The notes: generated from the letters alone by a model not told the origin. A DNA stretch of 64,000 nucleotides from Stenotrophomonas pavanii (GCF_900101175.1 NZ_FNFQ01000005.1:62001-126000), one strand, 5' to 3'. Positions 19,389 to 31,141 are shown, counted from the first letter of the stretch. Numbers and translations: made by a program.

Positions 19389-20000
19389 TCAGCCCAGCGC
19401 CGGATTCAACGTGTAGGTGCCGTGCAGCGCCGCTTCGGCCAGCACGTGGCCGTGCATGGCCCGGTAGGCGTCGGCGGCGGTGAAGCGTTCCGGCAGCTGC
19501 AGCGACGCCACGTCCAGCGCGAACACGCGGAAGAAGTAGCGATGCACGCGTTCGTCGTTGAACGGCGGGTAGGGGCCGTCATAGCCCAGATAATCGCCGG
19601 CCATGTCCGGATTGCCTGCGAACCAGCCGGTGAAGTCATTCAGGCCCTGGCGGCTGCCGGCCGGGCCGGCCGGTGCGGACTTGCCCTTCACCACGAAGCC
19701 GTCGCTGCAGCTGCCTGCGGCAATCTCGCGCACCGAGGCCGGAATATCGGCCATCACCCAGTGCACGAAATCGCAGCGCGGCTGGTCGCGCGGCACGCTC
19801 ATATCGGTGCGCCCGACCGTTTCCGGCACCGTCGGCACGTCCGGATCGACGCATACCAGCAGGAACGAACGGGTGCCCTCCGGCACCCCGCTCCACGCCA
19901 GGTGCGGATTGCGGTCCGGTGCGAAACCTGCGGCATCGCCGGCGGCGAACTCACGGTCGATCGGCGCACCATTGGCCAGGCTGTGGCTGCTCAGCTGCAT
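19389..20000 (-). CDS. ybhB: YbhB/YbcL-family (PEBP, Raf-kinase-inhibitor-like) protein
   Basis: A 203-residue phosphatidylethanolamine-binding-protein fold, predicted cytosolic. Family hallmarks are the ligand-site strand FLLVCVDPDVP, the CDFVHWVMADIP motif, GYDGPYPPFNDERVHRYFFRVFAL and the C-terminal LHGTYTLNP. Bacterial members have no assigned reaction. A GAGGAG site precedes the ATG at 20000 and overlaps the stop of the TPR-sulfotransferase gene ten bases upstream, so the two are probably translationally linked. It ends the long minus-strand gene train. Confidence 0.9.
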   Translation of the reverse strand: MQLSSHSLANGAPIDREFAAGDAAGFAPDRNPHLAWSGVPEGTRSFLLVCVDPDVPTVPETVGRTDMSVPRDQPRCDFVHWVMADIPASVREIAAGSCSDGFVVKGKSAPAGPAGSRQGLNDFTGWFAGNPDMAGDYLGYDGPYPPFNDERVHRYFFRVFALDVASLQLPERFTAADAYRAMHGHVLAEAALHGTYTLNPALG

Positions 20001-20010
20001 TGCATTCTCC

Positions 20011-22080
20011 TCACTCTTCCGGATAGCCCAGGCGCACCGCGATCGGGGTGAGCTTGGCGAAGGCGGCGCTCATCACGTCGCGGTAGTTGCGCCAGTGGCC
20101 CGGCGGGAACCGCGGCGCGCCCAGCTGCGCGGCCGGCGGCATCGGCCGCTCGAACAAGCGGCCCAGCAGATCGGCCATCGCCTGCGGATCGTTGCCGATC
20201 TGGTCGATGCGCAGCAGCACCTGCGGATACAGGTCGTCCTCGTGCAGGGCGGCAACCTGGGCCAGCGCGCGCGCCAGCCATTCGCTGGCTTCGGCCAGCG
20301 AGGTCATCGCCAGCGGCGCGGCCGCACCGTAGGCCACCCAGTCCAGCAGCATGTCGCGCGGGTCGCGCAGCACCACCAGCAGGCGGCCCTGCGGCAGCTG
20401 CGGGCGCAGCGCCCACAGCAGCGCGTTGTCCCACCACAGCAGCCAGTCGATGATCGCGTCGTCCTGCACGCCGCGCGACGGCAGCTGTTCGCGCCAGCGC
20501 TGCACCAGCCGCTCCGGGGTCAGCACGCCGGAAGCGAGGTCTTGCAGCGTGTGGTAGTTCTGGAACGCGTCGTCGGGTGCGCTGGAGGTGTAGCGGTCGC
20601 TGCGCAGCACCGGGCTGGCGGCGGCCAGGCCGGTTGCCACGCGTTCCACGCCCGACCCCGGTGCCCCCCACAGGAAGATCGGCGCGGAAGTGGCCTGCGC
20701 ATCGATCTCGCCCTTGTCCGGCCAGCTCGGCGGCGCCTTGGCCTGCGGCGGCAGCGGCAGGCGCTGCGGTGCCTGGTCGGCCTGCAGCGCCAGCCAGGTC
20801 TGCAGCGCGTCTTCGTGCTGCCCGGCGCGATCCTGGATCTCGCCCAGCCAGGTGCGCAGGTCGGCGCGGTGGTCTTCGGGGGCCATCTGGATCAGCGCCT
20901 GCACGCGGGCGATGGCGGCGGCCGGATCGCGCTGCAGCAGGCCTTCGACCAGGCGGGTCTCGCCGCTGACGCGGCCCGGCTCGAGGCTGACGATGCGCTC
21001 GGCGATCGCTTCGGCCTGGGCGTGTTCGCCCACCATGTCGTGCAGCCGCAGGCGCGCTTCCAGCGCCGGCAGGTGGCCCGGCATCGTGTCCATCCAGCGC
21101 TCGACCGTGGCGGCAGCAGTGGGACTGCCGACCTCTTCCACCGCCAGGCGCGCCAGCCACAGGTCGTGCAGCTGCGGGTGCTGCTCCAGCGCGGCATCCA
21201 GACGTGCGCGTGCTTCGTCTTCGCGGCCCAGGCGCTGCCAGGACATCAGCAGCAGCTGCAGCACCTCGCGGTCGCCGGGCGCCGATTCCAGCAACGGCAG
21301 CAGGTGTTCCAGCGCCTGCAGCGGCTGGCCGCTGCGCAGCGCCAGTTCGCCAGCCAGGCGGCGCATCGACGGCGTATCCATGCCCTGCTGCTGCAGTGCG
21401 ACCTGCATGGCTTCGGCGGCGGCTTCCAGGTTGCCCTGGCGCATGGCCAGCTGCACCACCAGGCCATGCAGCGAGGAGATCGCCGGGTTCAGCTCCAGCA
21501 CGCGGCGGAATGCCTGTTCGGCGAAGGCCAGCATGTTCTTGCCCAGGTAGGCGAAGCCCAGTGCGTAGAGCACGCGGGGGTCGTTGGGCTGGGCCTGGTT
21601 GGCGGCCGACAGCAGCCTCAGCGCGCGATCGGGGTCATCGCGGCGCAGCGCGATCATGCCGTCGATGGTCAGCAGTTCCGGATGGTCCGGTTCGACGCGC
21701 GAAGCCAGGGTGGACAGTCGCTGTGCTTCGTCGAAATCATTGCGGCCGATCGCCAGGTGGGCCTGCATCAGGTACGCGGCAAACGCGTTCGGGTCCAGCC
21801 CGGTGGTGCGGGTCAGGGCCTCGCCGGCGCCCTCGAACTGGCGCAGGGCCAGCAGCAGGCCGGCGTGCTGCAGGTGCAGCTGGGCATCGTCCGGGGCCAG
21901 CTGCAGCGCCTGCTGCAGGGCGTCCATCGCGTCCTCGGCCTTGCCCTGCTGCTGCAGCGCAAGCGCCAGCCAGCGGTGGGCCGCGGCCTGGCCGGGTTCA
22001 TCGTGGGTCCATGCCTGGGCCAGCTGCACGGCCTGGTCGGCCTCGTTCTGGCGCAACGCTTGGATGATCTGGTCTTGCAT
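20011..22080 (-). CDS. TPR protein with C-terminal sulfotransferase-like domain
   Basis: A 689-residue protein. Residues ~1-440 form about ten TPR-like helical repeats (GKAEDAMDALQQALQLAPDD; VLYALGFAYLGKNMLAFAEQ). From about 470 a sulfotransferase-like domain begins with FLWGAPGSGVERVATGL, the position of the PAPS-binding loop, and includes VVLRDPRDMLLDWV, which matches the 3'-phosphate motif. The loop lacks the usual PRSGTT pattern, so donor binding is uncertain. The ATG at 22080 is chosen because the upstream frame overlaps the next gene. TPR-sulfotransferase fusions are common in Xanthomonadaceae; the acceptor is unknown. Confidence 0.75.
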   Translation of the reverse strand: MQDQIIQALRQNEADQAVQLAQAWTHDEPGQAAAHRWLALALQQQGKAEDAMDALQQALQLAPDDAQLHLQHAGLLLALRQFEGAGEALTRTTGLDPNAFAAYLMQAHLAIGRNDFDEAQRLSTLASRVEPDHPELLTIDGMIALRRDDPDRALRLLSAANQAQPNDPRVLYALGFAYLGKNMLAFAEQAFRRVLELNPAISSLHGLVVQLAMRQGNLEAAAEAMQVALQQQGMDTPSMRRLAGELALRSGQPLQALEHLLPLLESAPGDREVLQLLLMSWQRLGREDEARARLDAALEQHPQLHDLWLARLAVEEVGSPTAAATVERWMDTMPGHLPALEARLRLHDMVGEHAQAEAIAERIVSLEPGRVSGETRLVEGLLQRDPAAAIARVQALIQMAPEDHRADLRTWLGEIQDRAGQHEDALQTWLALQADQAPQRLPLPPQAKAPPSWPDKGEIDAQATSAPIFLWGAPGSGVERVATGLAAASPVLRSDRYTSSAPDDAFQNYHTLQDLASGVLTPERLVQRWREQLPSRGVQDDAIIDWLLWWDNALLWALRPQLPQGRLLVVLRDPRDMLLDWVAYGAAAPLAMTSLAEASEWLARALAQVAALHEDDLYPQVLLRIDQIGNDPQAMADLLGRLFERPMPPAAQLGAPRFPPGHWRNYRDVMSAAFAKLTPIAVRLGYPEE

Positions 22081-22136
22081 GGCGGTCCGGTTCAAGGGCA
22101 AACCCGCATTGTAGCGGCCTGCGCGCCCGTGCCGGT

Positions 22137-23171
22137 TCAGCCTTGCAGCACGCGCCGCAGCCGCTGCGCCACCCAGCGTTCGGAGAAGCCATCCCCCCGC
22201 CAGTTTTCCAGGAAGCCGCAGTGGCCTCCCCAGCAGGCGGTTTCCAGGTGCGCCTGGCGCGGCAGCTGCCAGTCGCTGAAGGTCGCGTACGGGATTACCG
22301 GATCGTCCTGCGCCATCAGGATGTCGGCCGGCACCTGCAGCGTGGCCAGGCGATCGCCGGCGATCGAGTAACCATCGAAATAGGCCTGCAACGAGCCGAA
22401 GCTGGTGTGGCGCTCGACCAGCCAGGCGGTCAGCGCGCGGATGTCCAGCTTCAGCACGCGGTCGTCGCAGTCGCTCAGTTCGGGGAACAGATCGCGCTTG
22501 CGCCGCAACGAACCGGCCCACTTGCGGCGGAAATACCAGTCGTACATCGCCGGACCGTTCTCGATGTTCTCCATGGTCAAGCCCGGGTCCAGCACCGGGC
22601 ATACCGACGCCACGCGCAGCAGCGGCACGCCGGCCGCTGGCGCGCGCAGGGCCAGGCGCAGCACGAAGTTGCCGCCCAGCGAATAACCCGCGGCCACCAG
22701 TGGCAGCTGCGGCCAGCGCTGGGCGATGTCGCCCGCGGCATGCACCACTTCGTCGATCAGGTTGGAGTGGAAGATGCCGGGGTTGAGATGATGGGTATTG
22801 CCGTGGTCGCGGAAGTTCAGCCGTACCACGTCGAAGCCCTGCTCGAGCATGCGCGCGGCCGCCATGCGCATGTAGCTGGATTCGGCGCTGCCTTCCCAGC
22901 CGTGCAGCAGCAGCGCCATGCCCTTGGGCTCGCGGCCTTCGATATGGCTGTGCCAGCCCTGCAGACGCACGCCATCGCCGCCATCGAGAATCAGCTCTTC
23001 GCTGACCGCGCCGGTCGCGGCCAGCAACAGCAGGCCACGCTGCAGGCGCATGCGGCTGGAGCTGAGCATCGATTGCAGGTGCGGGTTGCGCAGCCAGCGC
23101 GGCGGCTGGTAGTCAGCCGCGTGCAACGTCGGCGTGCCGGCGTCCAGGACGGGTGGCGGGATCAGGGCCAC
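22137..23171 (-). CDS. yheT: YheT-family alpha/beta hydrolase
   Basis: A 344-residue alpha/beta-hydrolase starting at a GTG at 23171. It has the family N-terminus PPRWLRNPHLQSM, the oxyanion/HG motif LLLHGWEGSAESSYM, nucleophile elbow AAGYSLGGNFV, the acidic residue in ADILMAQDDPVIP and the catalytic His in WGGHCGF. YheT relatives are putative esterases or carboxylesterases of unknown physiological substrate. It begins 7 bp after the acyltransferase gene, so the two are likely co-transcribed and may act on lipids. Confidence 0.88.
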   Translation of the reverse strand: MALIPPPVLDAGTPTLHAADYQPPRWLRNPHLQSMLSSSRMRLQRGLLLLAATGAVSEELILDGGDGVRLQGWHSHIEGREPKGMALLLHGWEGSAESSYMRMAAARMLEQGFDVVRLNFRDHGNTHHLNPGIFHSNLIDEVVHAAGDIAQRWPQLPLVAAGYSLGGNFVLRLALRAPAAGVPLLRVASVCPVLDPGLTMENIENGPAMYDWYFRRKWAGSLRRKRDLFPELSDCDDRVLKLDIRALTAWLVERHTSFGSLQAYFDGYSIAGDRLATLQVPADILMAQDDPVIPYATFSDWQLPRQAHLETACWGGHCGFLENWRGDGFSERWVAQRLRRVLQG

Positions 23172-23178
23172 CGCACCC

Positions 23179-23970
23179 TCACCCGGTGCTCATGGCCGCC
23201 ACGATGCGCGCGCGCGACGTCTCCGCGATGCGCCGACGGCCTTCCAGGTCCTGCGCACCGATGGGTGCCAGGAAATGCACTTCCGCACGCCGCGCCGGCT
23301 CGCCGAGCAGGCGCAGGAAATTGGCGAAGAAGCTCTCGCCGGGGCCGAAGGCGACAATGGTCTGCGCATCGCCGTTGGCCCCGTACACCAGCGCCACCGG
23401 CTGCACCGGCACGCCGGTTTCCACCGCAGCCTGGAAGATGCGCGCATGGAACGGGCCAACTTCGTGGCCCCCGCGGGTACGCCCTTCCGGGAACACGCCC
23501 ACCGCCTTGCCTTCGCGCAGGCGATCGGCCATCACCTGCATCACGCCACCGAGCGATTCGGTGTTGCCGCGCTGGTGGAAGATGGTCTGGCCACGCGCGG
23601 CCAGCCACCCGACCAGCGGCCAGCTGGCGATCTCGCGCTTGGCGACGAAGCCCATCATGCGCTGGCTGTGCAGGATGCAGATGTCGACCCAGCTGACGTG
23701 GTTGGCGACGAACAGCACGGCGCCGGGCAGCGGCGTGCCGATCTGCACCAGGCGGAAGCCGAAGATCCACATCAGCCCCCCCTGCCACCAGTTGACCACT
23801 TTGGCCCCCAGGGTCGCCTCGCCCACGCGCAGTTCGCCCCACGGCCGAAGCATGCCGATCAGGATGAGCGGCAGGAACACGATGATGTGGACCAACAGCA
23901 GCGGTACGCGGTACAGGTAACGGCACACACGCGCCACGCCGCCGCGGGGGGCCGGAGTGGGGGAAGTCAT
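23179..23970 (-). CDS. 1-acyl-sn-glycerol-3-phosphate acyltransferase family (PlsC-like)
   Basis: A 263-residue membrane-associated acyltransferase. An N-terminal hydrophobic segment (RVPLLLVHIIVFLPLILIGM) is followed by the catalytic HX4D motif in NHVSWVD, a GNTESLGG region and the glycerophosphate-binding motif FPEGRTRGG, then PVQPVALVYG. It would transfer an acyl chain to a lysophospholipid or other lipid acceptor. The ATG at 23970 is used; an upstream ATG would add nine residues. Specificity (PlsC versus lyso-ornithine lipid acyltransferase) cannot be read from the sequence. Confidence 0.88.
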   Translation of the reverse strand: MTSPTPAPRGGVARVCRYLYRVPLLLVHIIVFLPLILIGMLRPWGELRVGEATLGAKVVNWWQGGLMWIFGFRLVQIGTPLPGAVLFVANHVSWVDICILHSQRMMGFVAKREIASWPLVGWLAARGQTIFHQRGNTESLGGVMQVMADRLREGKAVGVFPEGRTRGGHEVGPFHARIFQAAVETGVPVQPVALVYGANGDAQTIVAFGPGESFFANFLRLLGEPARRAEVHFLAPIGAQDLEGRRRIAETSRARIVAAMSTG

Positions 23971-24088
23971 CCGCGCACGATACCGGAGGGCCGTCATCGC
24001 TGCCAGCCGATTTAGGCCATAACTGCCATTGACCGGGGCAATCGGCAGGGAACGCTGGGTTCTGCTGCCGTCACCGGCCTTCCGGGGC

Positions 24089-24523
24089 TCAGCCGTGGCC
24101 GGCCGCCACCACCGCCAGGGTCAGCCGCGAGATGCATACCAGCCGGCCCTGCTCATCTTCGATGCGGATCTCCCACAGCTGGGTGCTGCGGCCGACGTGC
24201 AGCGCGCGCGCGGTGCCGGTGACGGTGCCCGAGCGCACGGCGCGCACATGGTTGGCGTTGATTTCCAGGCCCACGCAGACCTGCTGCGCCGTATCCACGC
24301 ACAGGTTGCCGGCGCTGCTGCCCAGGGTTTCGGCCAGCACCACCGACGCGCCGCCGTGCAGGATGCCGTAGGGCTGGCGGGTGCGCTCGTCCACCGGCAT
24401 GGTGGCCTGCAGCCAGTCGTCACCGGCCGCGCTGAAGACAATGCCCAACGACGCGATCGCGGTGTTGCGGCTCAGCGCATTGAGCTGCTCGAGGGAAACG
24501 GCTTCGCGGAACACCTGGGTCAT
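24089..24523 (-). CDS. Hotdog-fold acyl-CoA thioesterase, YdiI/MenI type
   Basis: A 144-residue hotdog thioesterase that hydrolyses acyl- or aroyl-CoA. It closely follows the E. coli YdiI pattern: LEQLNALSRNT, TMPVDERTRQPYGILHGGASVVLAETLGS with the catalytic region, then VGLEINANHVRAVRSG and DEQGRLVCISRLT. A GAAGGTG site precedes the ATG at 24523. It begins ten bases after the phospholipase-D gene ends. A menaquinone role is not implied, since no men genes are nearby; general CoA-release activity is the safer call. Confidence 0.88.
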   Translation of the reverse strand: MTQVFREAVSLEQLNALSRNTAIASLGIVFSAAGDDWLQATMPVDERTRQPYGILHGGASVVLAETLGSSAGNLCVDTAQQVCVGLEINANHVRAVRSGTVTGTARALHVGRSTQLWEIRIEDEQGRLVCISRLTLAVVAAGHG

Positions 24524-24533
24524 GCGGGCACCT

Positions 24534-26582
24534 TCAGAGGATGGGAACGAGGCCGGCACCGAATGCGGTCAGCATGCGGACCAGCAGCCACTTCGGGCCG
24601 ACATTGACCTCGGGGAAGTCGCCCACGGCAACGTAGCAGCGGTGGAAGTCCGGGTCCTGCCGGGGCAGCGGCTGCGGGCAGTCCGGGCCGGGCTTGAACT
24701 CGTAGTCGGTGGCATAGCGCCACGGCCAGAAGTCGAGGATCGGCAGCGCTTCGGAGGCCTTGCCGACGCTGTAGTTCAGCCCGGACAGCACCGGCGGCTT
24801 GGCCCGCGGGGCCACCGTCCACGAATTCTGCGGGTGGGTGTCGCGCAGGATGCTCTCGGCCAGCTGCTCGGCGAAGGCCGGGTCATCGATGATGACCGCG
24901 CCTTCGGTGTTGTAGTTCTCGCTGCGCGGATCGAAGTTGTGGGTGCCGACCACGCCGATGCGGCGATCGACCACCAGCGACTTGGCATGCAGGCCCATGC
25001 GCGCGCCCTTGCGGGTGACCGGCAGCGGCTTGTTGACCGCCTTGCTGCCCAGGAACGAGGGCCGCGTCTCGGTGCGCAGCAGGCGGGTCTCGACCTCGCT
25101 GCCGGCCGCGCGGCGACGTTCGCGTGCGTTCTGGTACGCGCTGCCGGTGCGCGGATGGTTCACCGGCGCCTGCCTGGCAGGCGCCGCGGGCGCGTCGCGG
25201 CGGTCGCCGGCATTGCTGCCGGCGGCGCTGCCGCCGATCAGCGGGTTGCGCCCACCGTCGTCGTCGCCCCCGGGTGCGGCGATCGGATCAGGCAGCAGGT
25301 TGCGGTAGTCGACCGGGGCATCCAGCGGGAACGGCTTGTATTCGAAGATGTTGAAGCCCAGTTCGCGCATGTTGCGCCGCTTGTACTTGTACGACAGCGC
25401 ATACACGATCGGGTTGTCGGTGGCCGCCAGGCTGTTGCTGGACACCACCACCCGTGGCGGCTGCGGTCGCTTGCGCAGCTCGCGGAACAGCGCCTGCGCC
25501 GGCTTGGACAGCACCAGGTACGGGGTCTGCAGGATCACTTCCTTCTGCGCGCCGGCGATCAGCGCATCCAGCTGCGGCTCGGTCACGTGCTGGCCGGCCA
25601 GTGGCGCATCGGCCTTCTGGCGCCGGTGCTTGCGTGGCAGGTCGGCGACATAGCGCACCGACGCCACCGGCAGCGCGGTATCGACGAACGCGCGGGTGAC
25701 GAAGTCCATGTCGTTGGCCTCGGCACTGACCCGCTGCACCCGCTCGGGGCGGCGGAAGCTGGCCGGTGGCAGGGCCGGCACGCCTTCGCGCAGCAGGGTC
25801 CGGCCGACATCGTTCAGGCGCTCGGCCGGCACGCTGCGCTGGGCACGCCAGAAGGCATCGAAGTTGGCTGCCATCGCACGCGCCTCGGGGCCGGCAATCA
25901 GCACGTCGCGGTCGCGGAAGTTGTACTCGCGGTCCCAGTCGTAATAGTCATCCTGGTAGTTGCGGCCTCCGACCACGCCGATCGCATCGTCGATCACCAG
26001 TAGCTTGTTGTGCATGCGCTGGTTGAAGCGGCGGAAGCAGCACAGCACGCTGCCGGCATAGTCGAAGTAGTTCAGCCGGGCCTTGCCGAAGGTCGGGTTG
26101 TAGACCCGCAGCTGGAAGTTCTGGTGGGCGCCGGACAGCGCGCCGAGGATCTGCAGGTCGGAGATCGCCGAGAGCTGGTCGATCAGCACCCGCACCTTCA
26201 CCCCGCGCCGCGATGCAGCCAGCAGCTCGTCGATGACCAACCGGGCGCTGTCGTCCTTGTCGAAGATGTAGGTCTGCAGGTCGATGCTGCGGGTGGCGCT
26301 GCGCAGCAGGTTCAGGCGCGCGACGAGGGCACCCTCGCCCTCGTCGAGCAGGGTGGCGTAGTGGCGCGGCTGCTGCGGGGTGGATTCGGTGAACGCCCGG
26401 CCGGCCAACGCGCGCAGCGGCGAGTCCTGCGCGCAGCGGTCGGCGCGCTGGCAGTCCACCTGGCTGGAGCGCGCCTGCACGGCGATCGCCTCGGCGCGAT
26501 CGCGTTCGGCATGCGAGAGCGATGCACAACCGCTGCCCAGCAACACGGTTGCCAGCGCCAGTACACGCAGCAGGAGGTTCAC
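24534..26582 (-). CDS. Phospholipase D / cardiolipin synthase-like lipoprotein
   Basis: A 682-residue two-domain PLD-superfamily protein. Signal peptide with lipobox GSGC (Cys19). The first HKD motif is MHNKLLVIDDAIGVVGG (His191), the second LHAKSLVVDRRIGVVGT (His532). Between them, at about 430-520, lies a Gly/Asp/Ala/Arg-rich low-complexity insertion (GGDDDGGRNPLIGGSAAGS) absent from short cardiolipin synthases. Overall it resembles ClsC-like proteins, which make cardiolipin from phosphatidyl lipids. Its stop overlaps nothing downstream, but its ATG overlaps the yceI stop by four bases. Envelope lipid remodelling is the likely role. Confidence 0.85.
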   Translation of the reverse strand: MNLLLRVLALATVLLGSGCASLSHAERDRAEAIAVQARSSQVDCQRADRCAQDSPLRALAGRAFTESTPQQPRHYATLLDEGEGALVARLNLLRSATRSIDLQTYIFDKDDSARLVIDELLAASRRGVKVRVLIDQLSAISDLQILGALSGAHQNFQLRVYNPTFGKARLNYFDYAGSVLCCFRRFNQRMHNKLLVIDDAIGVVGGRNYQDDYYDWDREYNFRDRDVLIAGPEARAMAANFDAFWRAQRSVPAERLNDVGRTLLREGVPALPPASFRRPERVQRVSAEANDMDFVTRAFVDTALPVASVRYVADLPRKHRRQKADAPLAGQHVTEPQLDALIAGAQKEVILQTPYLVLSKPAQALFRELRKRPQPPRVVVSSNSLAATDNPIVYALSYKYKRRNMRELGFNIFEYKPFPLDAPVDYRNLLPDPIAAPGGDDDGGRNPLIGGSAAGSNAGDRRDAPAAPARQAPVNHPRTGSAYQNARERRRAAGSEVETRLLRTETRPSFLGSKAVNKPLPVTRKGARMGLHAKSLVVDRRIGVVGTHNFDPRSENYNTEGAVIIDDPAFAEQLAESILRDTHPQNSWTVAPRAKPPVLSGLNYSVGKASEALPILDFWPWRYATDYEFKPGPDCPQPLPRQDPDFHRCYVAVGDFPEVNVGPKWLLVRMLTAFGAGLVPIL

Positions 26583-27196
26583 GGTTTCGGCGCCTCGCTC
26601 AGGCGCGCACGCAATACGAAGGTCACTCGGTCACTCAAGGCAAGCTGCCAGCTGTCCATTCCATACCGGCCTCGCTGCACGGTACCGCGGCTGACGACAT
26701 CGCAATCATAGCCGGGTCGGGCGCACTCCGCTTTCTCGACCCGCAGCGATTCGGGATGGCTGATGCCGCGCAGGGTCAGCCGGCCCTGGATGTCGCCACC
26801 CTGCTCCACGGTCTCCGGCCAGTAGGGCAGCGAGTCGAACTCGACCACCGGATGGCGCCCGGCATCGAAGAACTCCTCGCCGCGCATCCAGCCGGTATAG
26901 CGCGCCTTGCCGGGGATCTCCACCGAGCGGGTGAACATCTTCAGGTGCACCTGGTGGCGGCCGTCGGACAGGATCTCGATGCGTCCCTCGAAGTGCGGGA
27001 ACACGCCTTCGATGCGCTGGCCGAAGCGGGTCCGCACTTCGAAACCGATCCGCGAGCGCTGGGTATCCAGGCGCAATGGCCGGGGCGCTTCGGCCGACAC
27101 CGCCGGCAACGGAGTCGGCGGGGGCGCCGCGGCCCAGGCCGGGCCGAGCGCCAGCAACGCGGGCAGCAGGAAGCGGCCGCGCCGCACCCGGCTCAT
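26579..27196 (-). CDS. YceI-family periplasmic lipid-binding protein
   Basis: A 205-residue secreted lipocalin-like protein: signal peptide ending AWAA, Pro-rich stretch, then the YceI barrel (LDTQRSRIGFEVRTRFG, VEGVFPHFEGRI-type strand, GWMRGEEFFDAGRHPVVEFDS, GRLTLRGISHPESL). A disulphide pair is likely (CARPGYDC). YceI proteins bind polyisoprenoids or fatty acyl lipids. The 3' end overlaps the phospholipase start by four bases (ATGA) and the gene starts four bases after sixA, so sixA-yceI-PLD-thioesterase appear to be one operon. Confidence 0.88.
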   Translation of the reverse strand: MSRVRRGRFLLPALLALGPAWAAAPPPTPLPAVSAEAPRPLRLDTQRSRIGFEVRTRFGQRIEGVFPHFEGRIEILSDGRHQVHLKMFTRSVEIPGKARYTGWMRGEEFFDAGRHPVVEFDSLPYWPETVEQGGDIQGRLTLRGISHPESLRVEKAECARPGYDCDVVSRGTVQRGRYGMDSWQLALSDRVTFVLRARLSEAPKP

Positions 27197-27200
27197 CGGA

Positions 27201-27677
27201 TCACGGCCACCAGAACGCGTTCAGGCTGGCCACGCCCGGTTCGATCGTGGCCTCGCGCGGGAAGCCCAGCACGGCGATGCCGGCCGGCGGCATGCCACGG
27301 TAGTCGCTGCTGGTGCCCTCGGTCATCAGCGCCACCAGGCGCTCCAGGCCCGGGTTGTGGCCGACGATCAGCACCCGATCGAGGTCGCGGCGCTCATCCA
27401 CCAGTGCCGCCAGGGTGCCCGGGGTGGCCTCGTAGATCCGGTCTTCCAGGCGCTTTTCCACATACCCGATGGCGGCCAGCACCGCCTCCAGGGTCTCGCG
27501 CGTGCGCCGCGCCGGCGAGCACAGCACGCAGTCGGGCAGCAGGTTGTTGTCCTTCAGCCACTTGCCGGCGGCCTCGGCTTCGGCCAGACCGACCGGCGAC
27601 AACGGCCGGTCGAGGTCGGCCTGGCCGGGGGTGGCCGGTTCGGCATGGGCATGGCGCAGCAGGATCAATTCACGCAT
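27201..27677 (-). CDS. sixA: Phosphohistidine phosphatase SixA
   Basis: A 158-residue member of the histidine phosphatase superfamily. The catalytic RHG-type motif reads LILLRHAHAE near the N-terminus, and the second catalytic His lies in VLIVGHNPGLERL. CSPARRTRETLEAVL fits the phosphate pocket. SixA removes phosphate from His residues of phosphorelay or PTS proteins such as NPr in E. coli. The ATG is at 27677. It lies 39 bp after the parA-like gene and four bases before yceI. Confidence 0.9.
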   Translation of the reverse strand: MRELILLRHAHAEPATPGQADLDRPLSPVGLAEAEAAGKWLKDNNLLPDCVLCSPARRTRETLEAVLAAIGYVEKRLEDRIYEATPGTLAALVDERRDLDRVLIVGHNPGLERLVALMTEGTSSDYRGMPPAGIAVLGFPREATIEPGVASLNAFWWP

Positions 27678-27716
27678 CGCGGGTTTCCATGAAAAAGAGG
27701 ATGGAGACGTGCAGCC

Positions 27717-30116
<2,400 letters not shown>

Positions 30117-30144
30117 CTACCAACAGCCGCAGGAACCTGTCGGA

Positions 30145-30246
30145 GGCGGGGTACTGTGGGTTTGCGGGGTGTGAGCCGCATGGATGCGGCGACCAAGCCC
30201 CCATGGATGGGTTTACGGCGGCCCCGCAAACCCACAGTGCCCCGCC
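30145..30246. repeat. Large structured palindrome, copy A
   Basis: Arms of 26 bp (30145-30170 and 30221-30246) are complementary apart from two positions that would be G-U pairs in RNA. The core has hairpin GCCGCATGGATGCGGC (30175-30190), the conserved GACCAAGCC, a second small stem, and TTTACGGCG. Confidence 0.8.
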
Positions 30247-30335
30247 CCATCCCTCAGGAAACCCGCTTTGGCTTTGGCTTTGGCTCCAGCCCTTGCCTCT
30301 GCGGGTGCCGGGTGCAACCCGGCCGCCCCCTACCC

Positions 30336-30971
30336 TCAGGGCCAGGCCGGCGGGGCAGCCGCCCACGCCTGCTGCACTTCCGCCAGCGAGGCGCGCTCGT
30401 CGTCACGCCACAACGGCAGCAACTGCGCATAGCGGCTGCTGTCGCTCCATTGCGCCGGCTCGGTGCGCACCGCCGCGGCATACCACTGCACCGCCTCCTG
30501 CTTCTGCCCGGCCCGCCACAACGCCAGCGCATAGGTAGGCGGCAACCAGGCCGGCTTGCTCAGTGAACCACCGGCGGCGGCCTGCCATTGCTCCAGGGCG
30601 GCCTCGGCCTTGCCCTGGCGCAGCAGGTCCCAGCCGTAATTCCAGCGCACGCCGCGGCCCAGGCTGCCCTGCACCGGCGCATCCTTCAGTGCCTCGCGAT
30701 ACAGCTGTTCCCCCAGTTCGGTGCGGCCCTGGGCGATGGCCACCGACGCCAGCTGGACGGTGGCTTCGACCGTACGCCGGCCGCGTTCGCGCTGTTTCAG
30801 CAGCTGCGCCACCAGCGCATCACCTTCGGCCTGGACCACGACCATCGGCGCGGCGGCCGCATCGCTGTCGAAGTAGAACTCCTGTGGTGCCGGCACGACC
30901 GGCGCGGCCCACACCGGGGCCGTTCCCGAGACCAGCAGCATGCTGCCCAGGATCTTTCCTGCAACTGACAT
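30336..30971 (-). CDS. Secreted TPR-like protein, function unknown
   Basis: A 211-residue protein with signal peptide ending APVWA, then PVVPAPQEFYFDSD and a set of TPR-like helices (GRTELGEQLYREALKDAP; GKAEAALEQWQAAAGGS; GQKQEAVQWYAAAVRTEP). GGAGA lies five bases before the ATG at 30971, which I prefer over an ATG 21 bp upstream. Its role is unknown; a periplasmic scaffold is a reasonable guess. It is divergent from the large oxidoreductase gene with 170 bp between starts. Confidence 0.7.
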   Translation of the reverse strand: MSVAGKILGSMLLVSGTAPVWAAPVVPAPQEFYFDSDAAAAPMVVVQAEGDALVAQLLKQRERGRRTVEATVQLASVAIAQGRTELGEQLYREALKDAPVQGSLGRGVRWNYGWDLLRQGKAEAALEQWQAAAGGSLSKPAWLPPTYALALWRAGQKQEAVQWYAAAVRTEPAQWSDSSRYAQLLPLWRDDERASLAEVQQAWAAAPPAWP

Positions 30972-31141
30972 CCCATCTCCCCCAGACCGCAACTGCAGCC
31001 TCCCTCTCTCTCCCCGATCCTAACCGCAGCATGGCTGCGGGCGCGAGTGCCGGGGCGGCCGGAGCCTCGCTGCTACAATTCGCGCCTTTCCCGCCGCGTG
31101 CCCGCACGCGGCCGGTGCCAGCCGATCCTACCGGGCCAGCC

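Noticed and set aside
19603..22371. A 922-codon plus-strand frame
   Set aside because: Antisense to ybhB and the TPR-sulfotransferase gene, with no domain or ribosome site.
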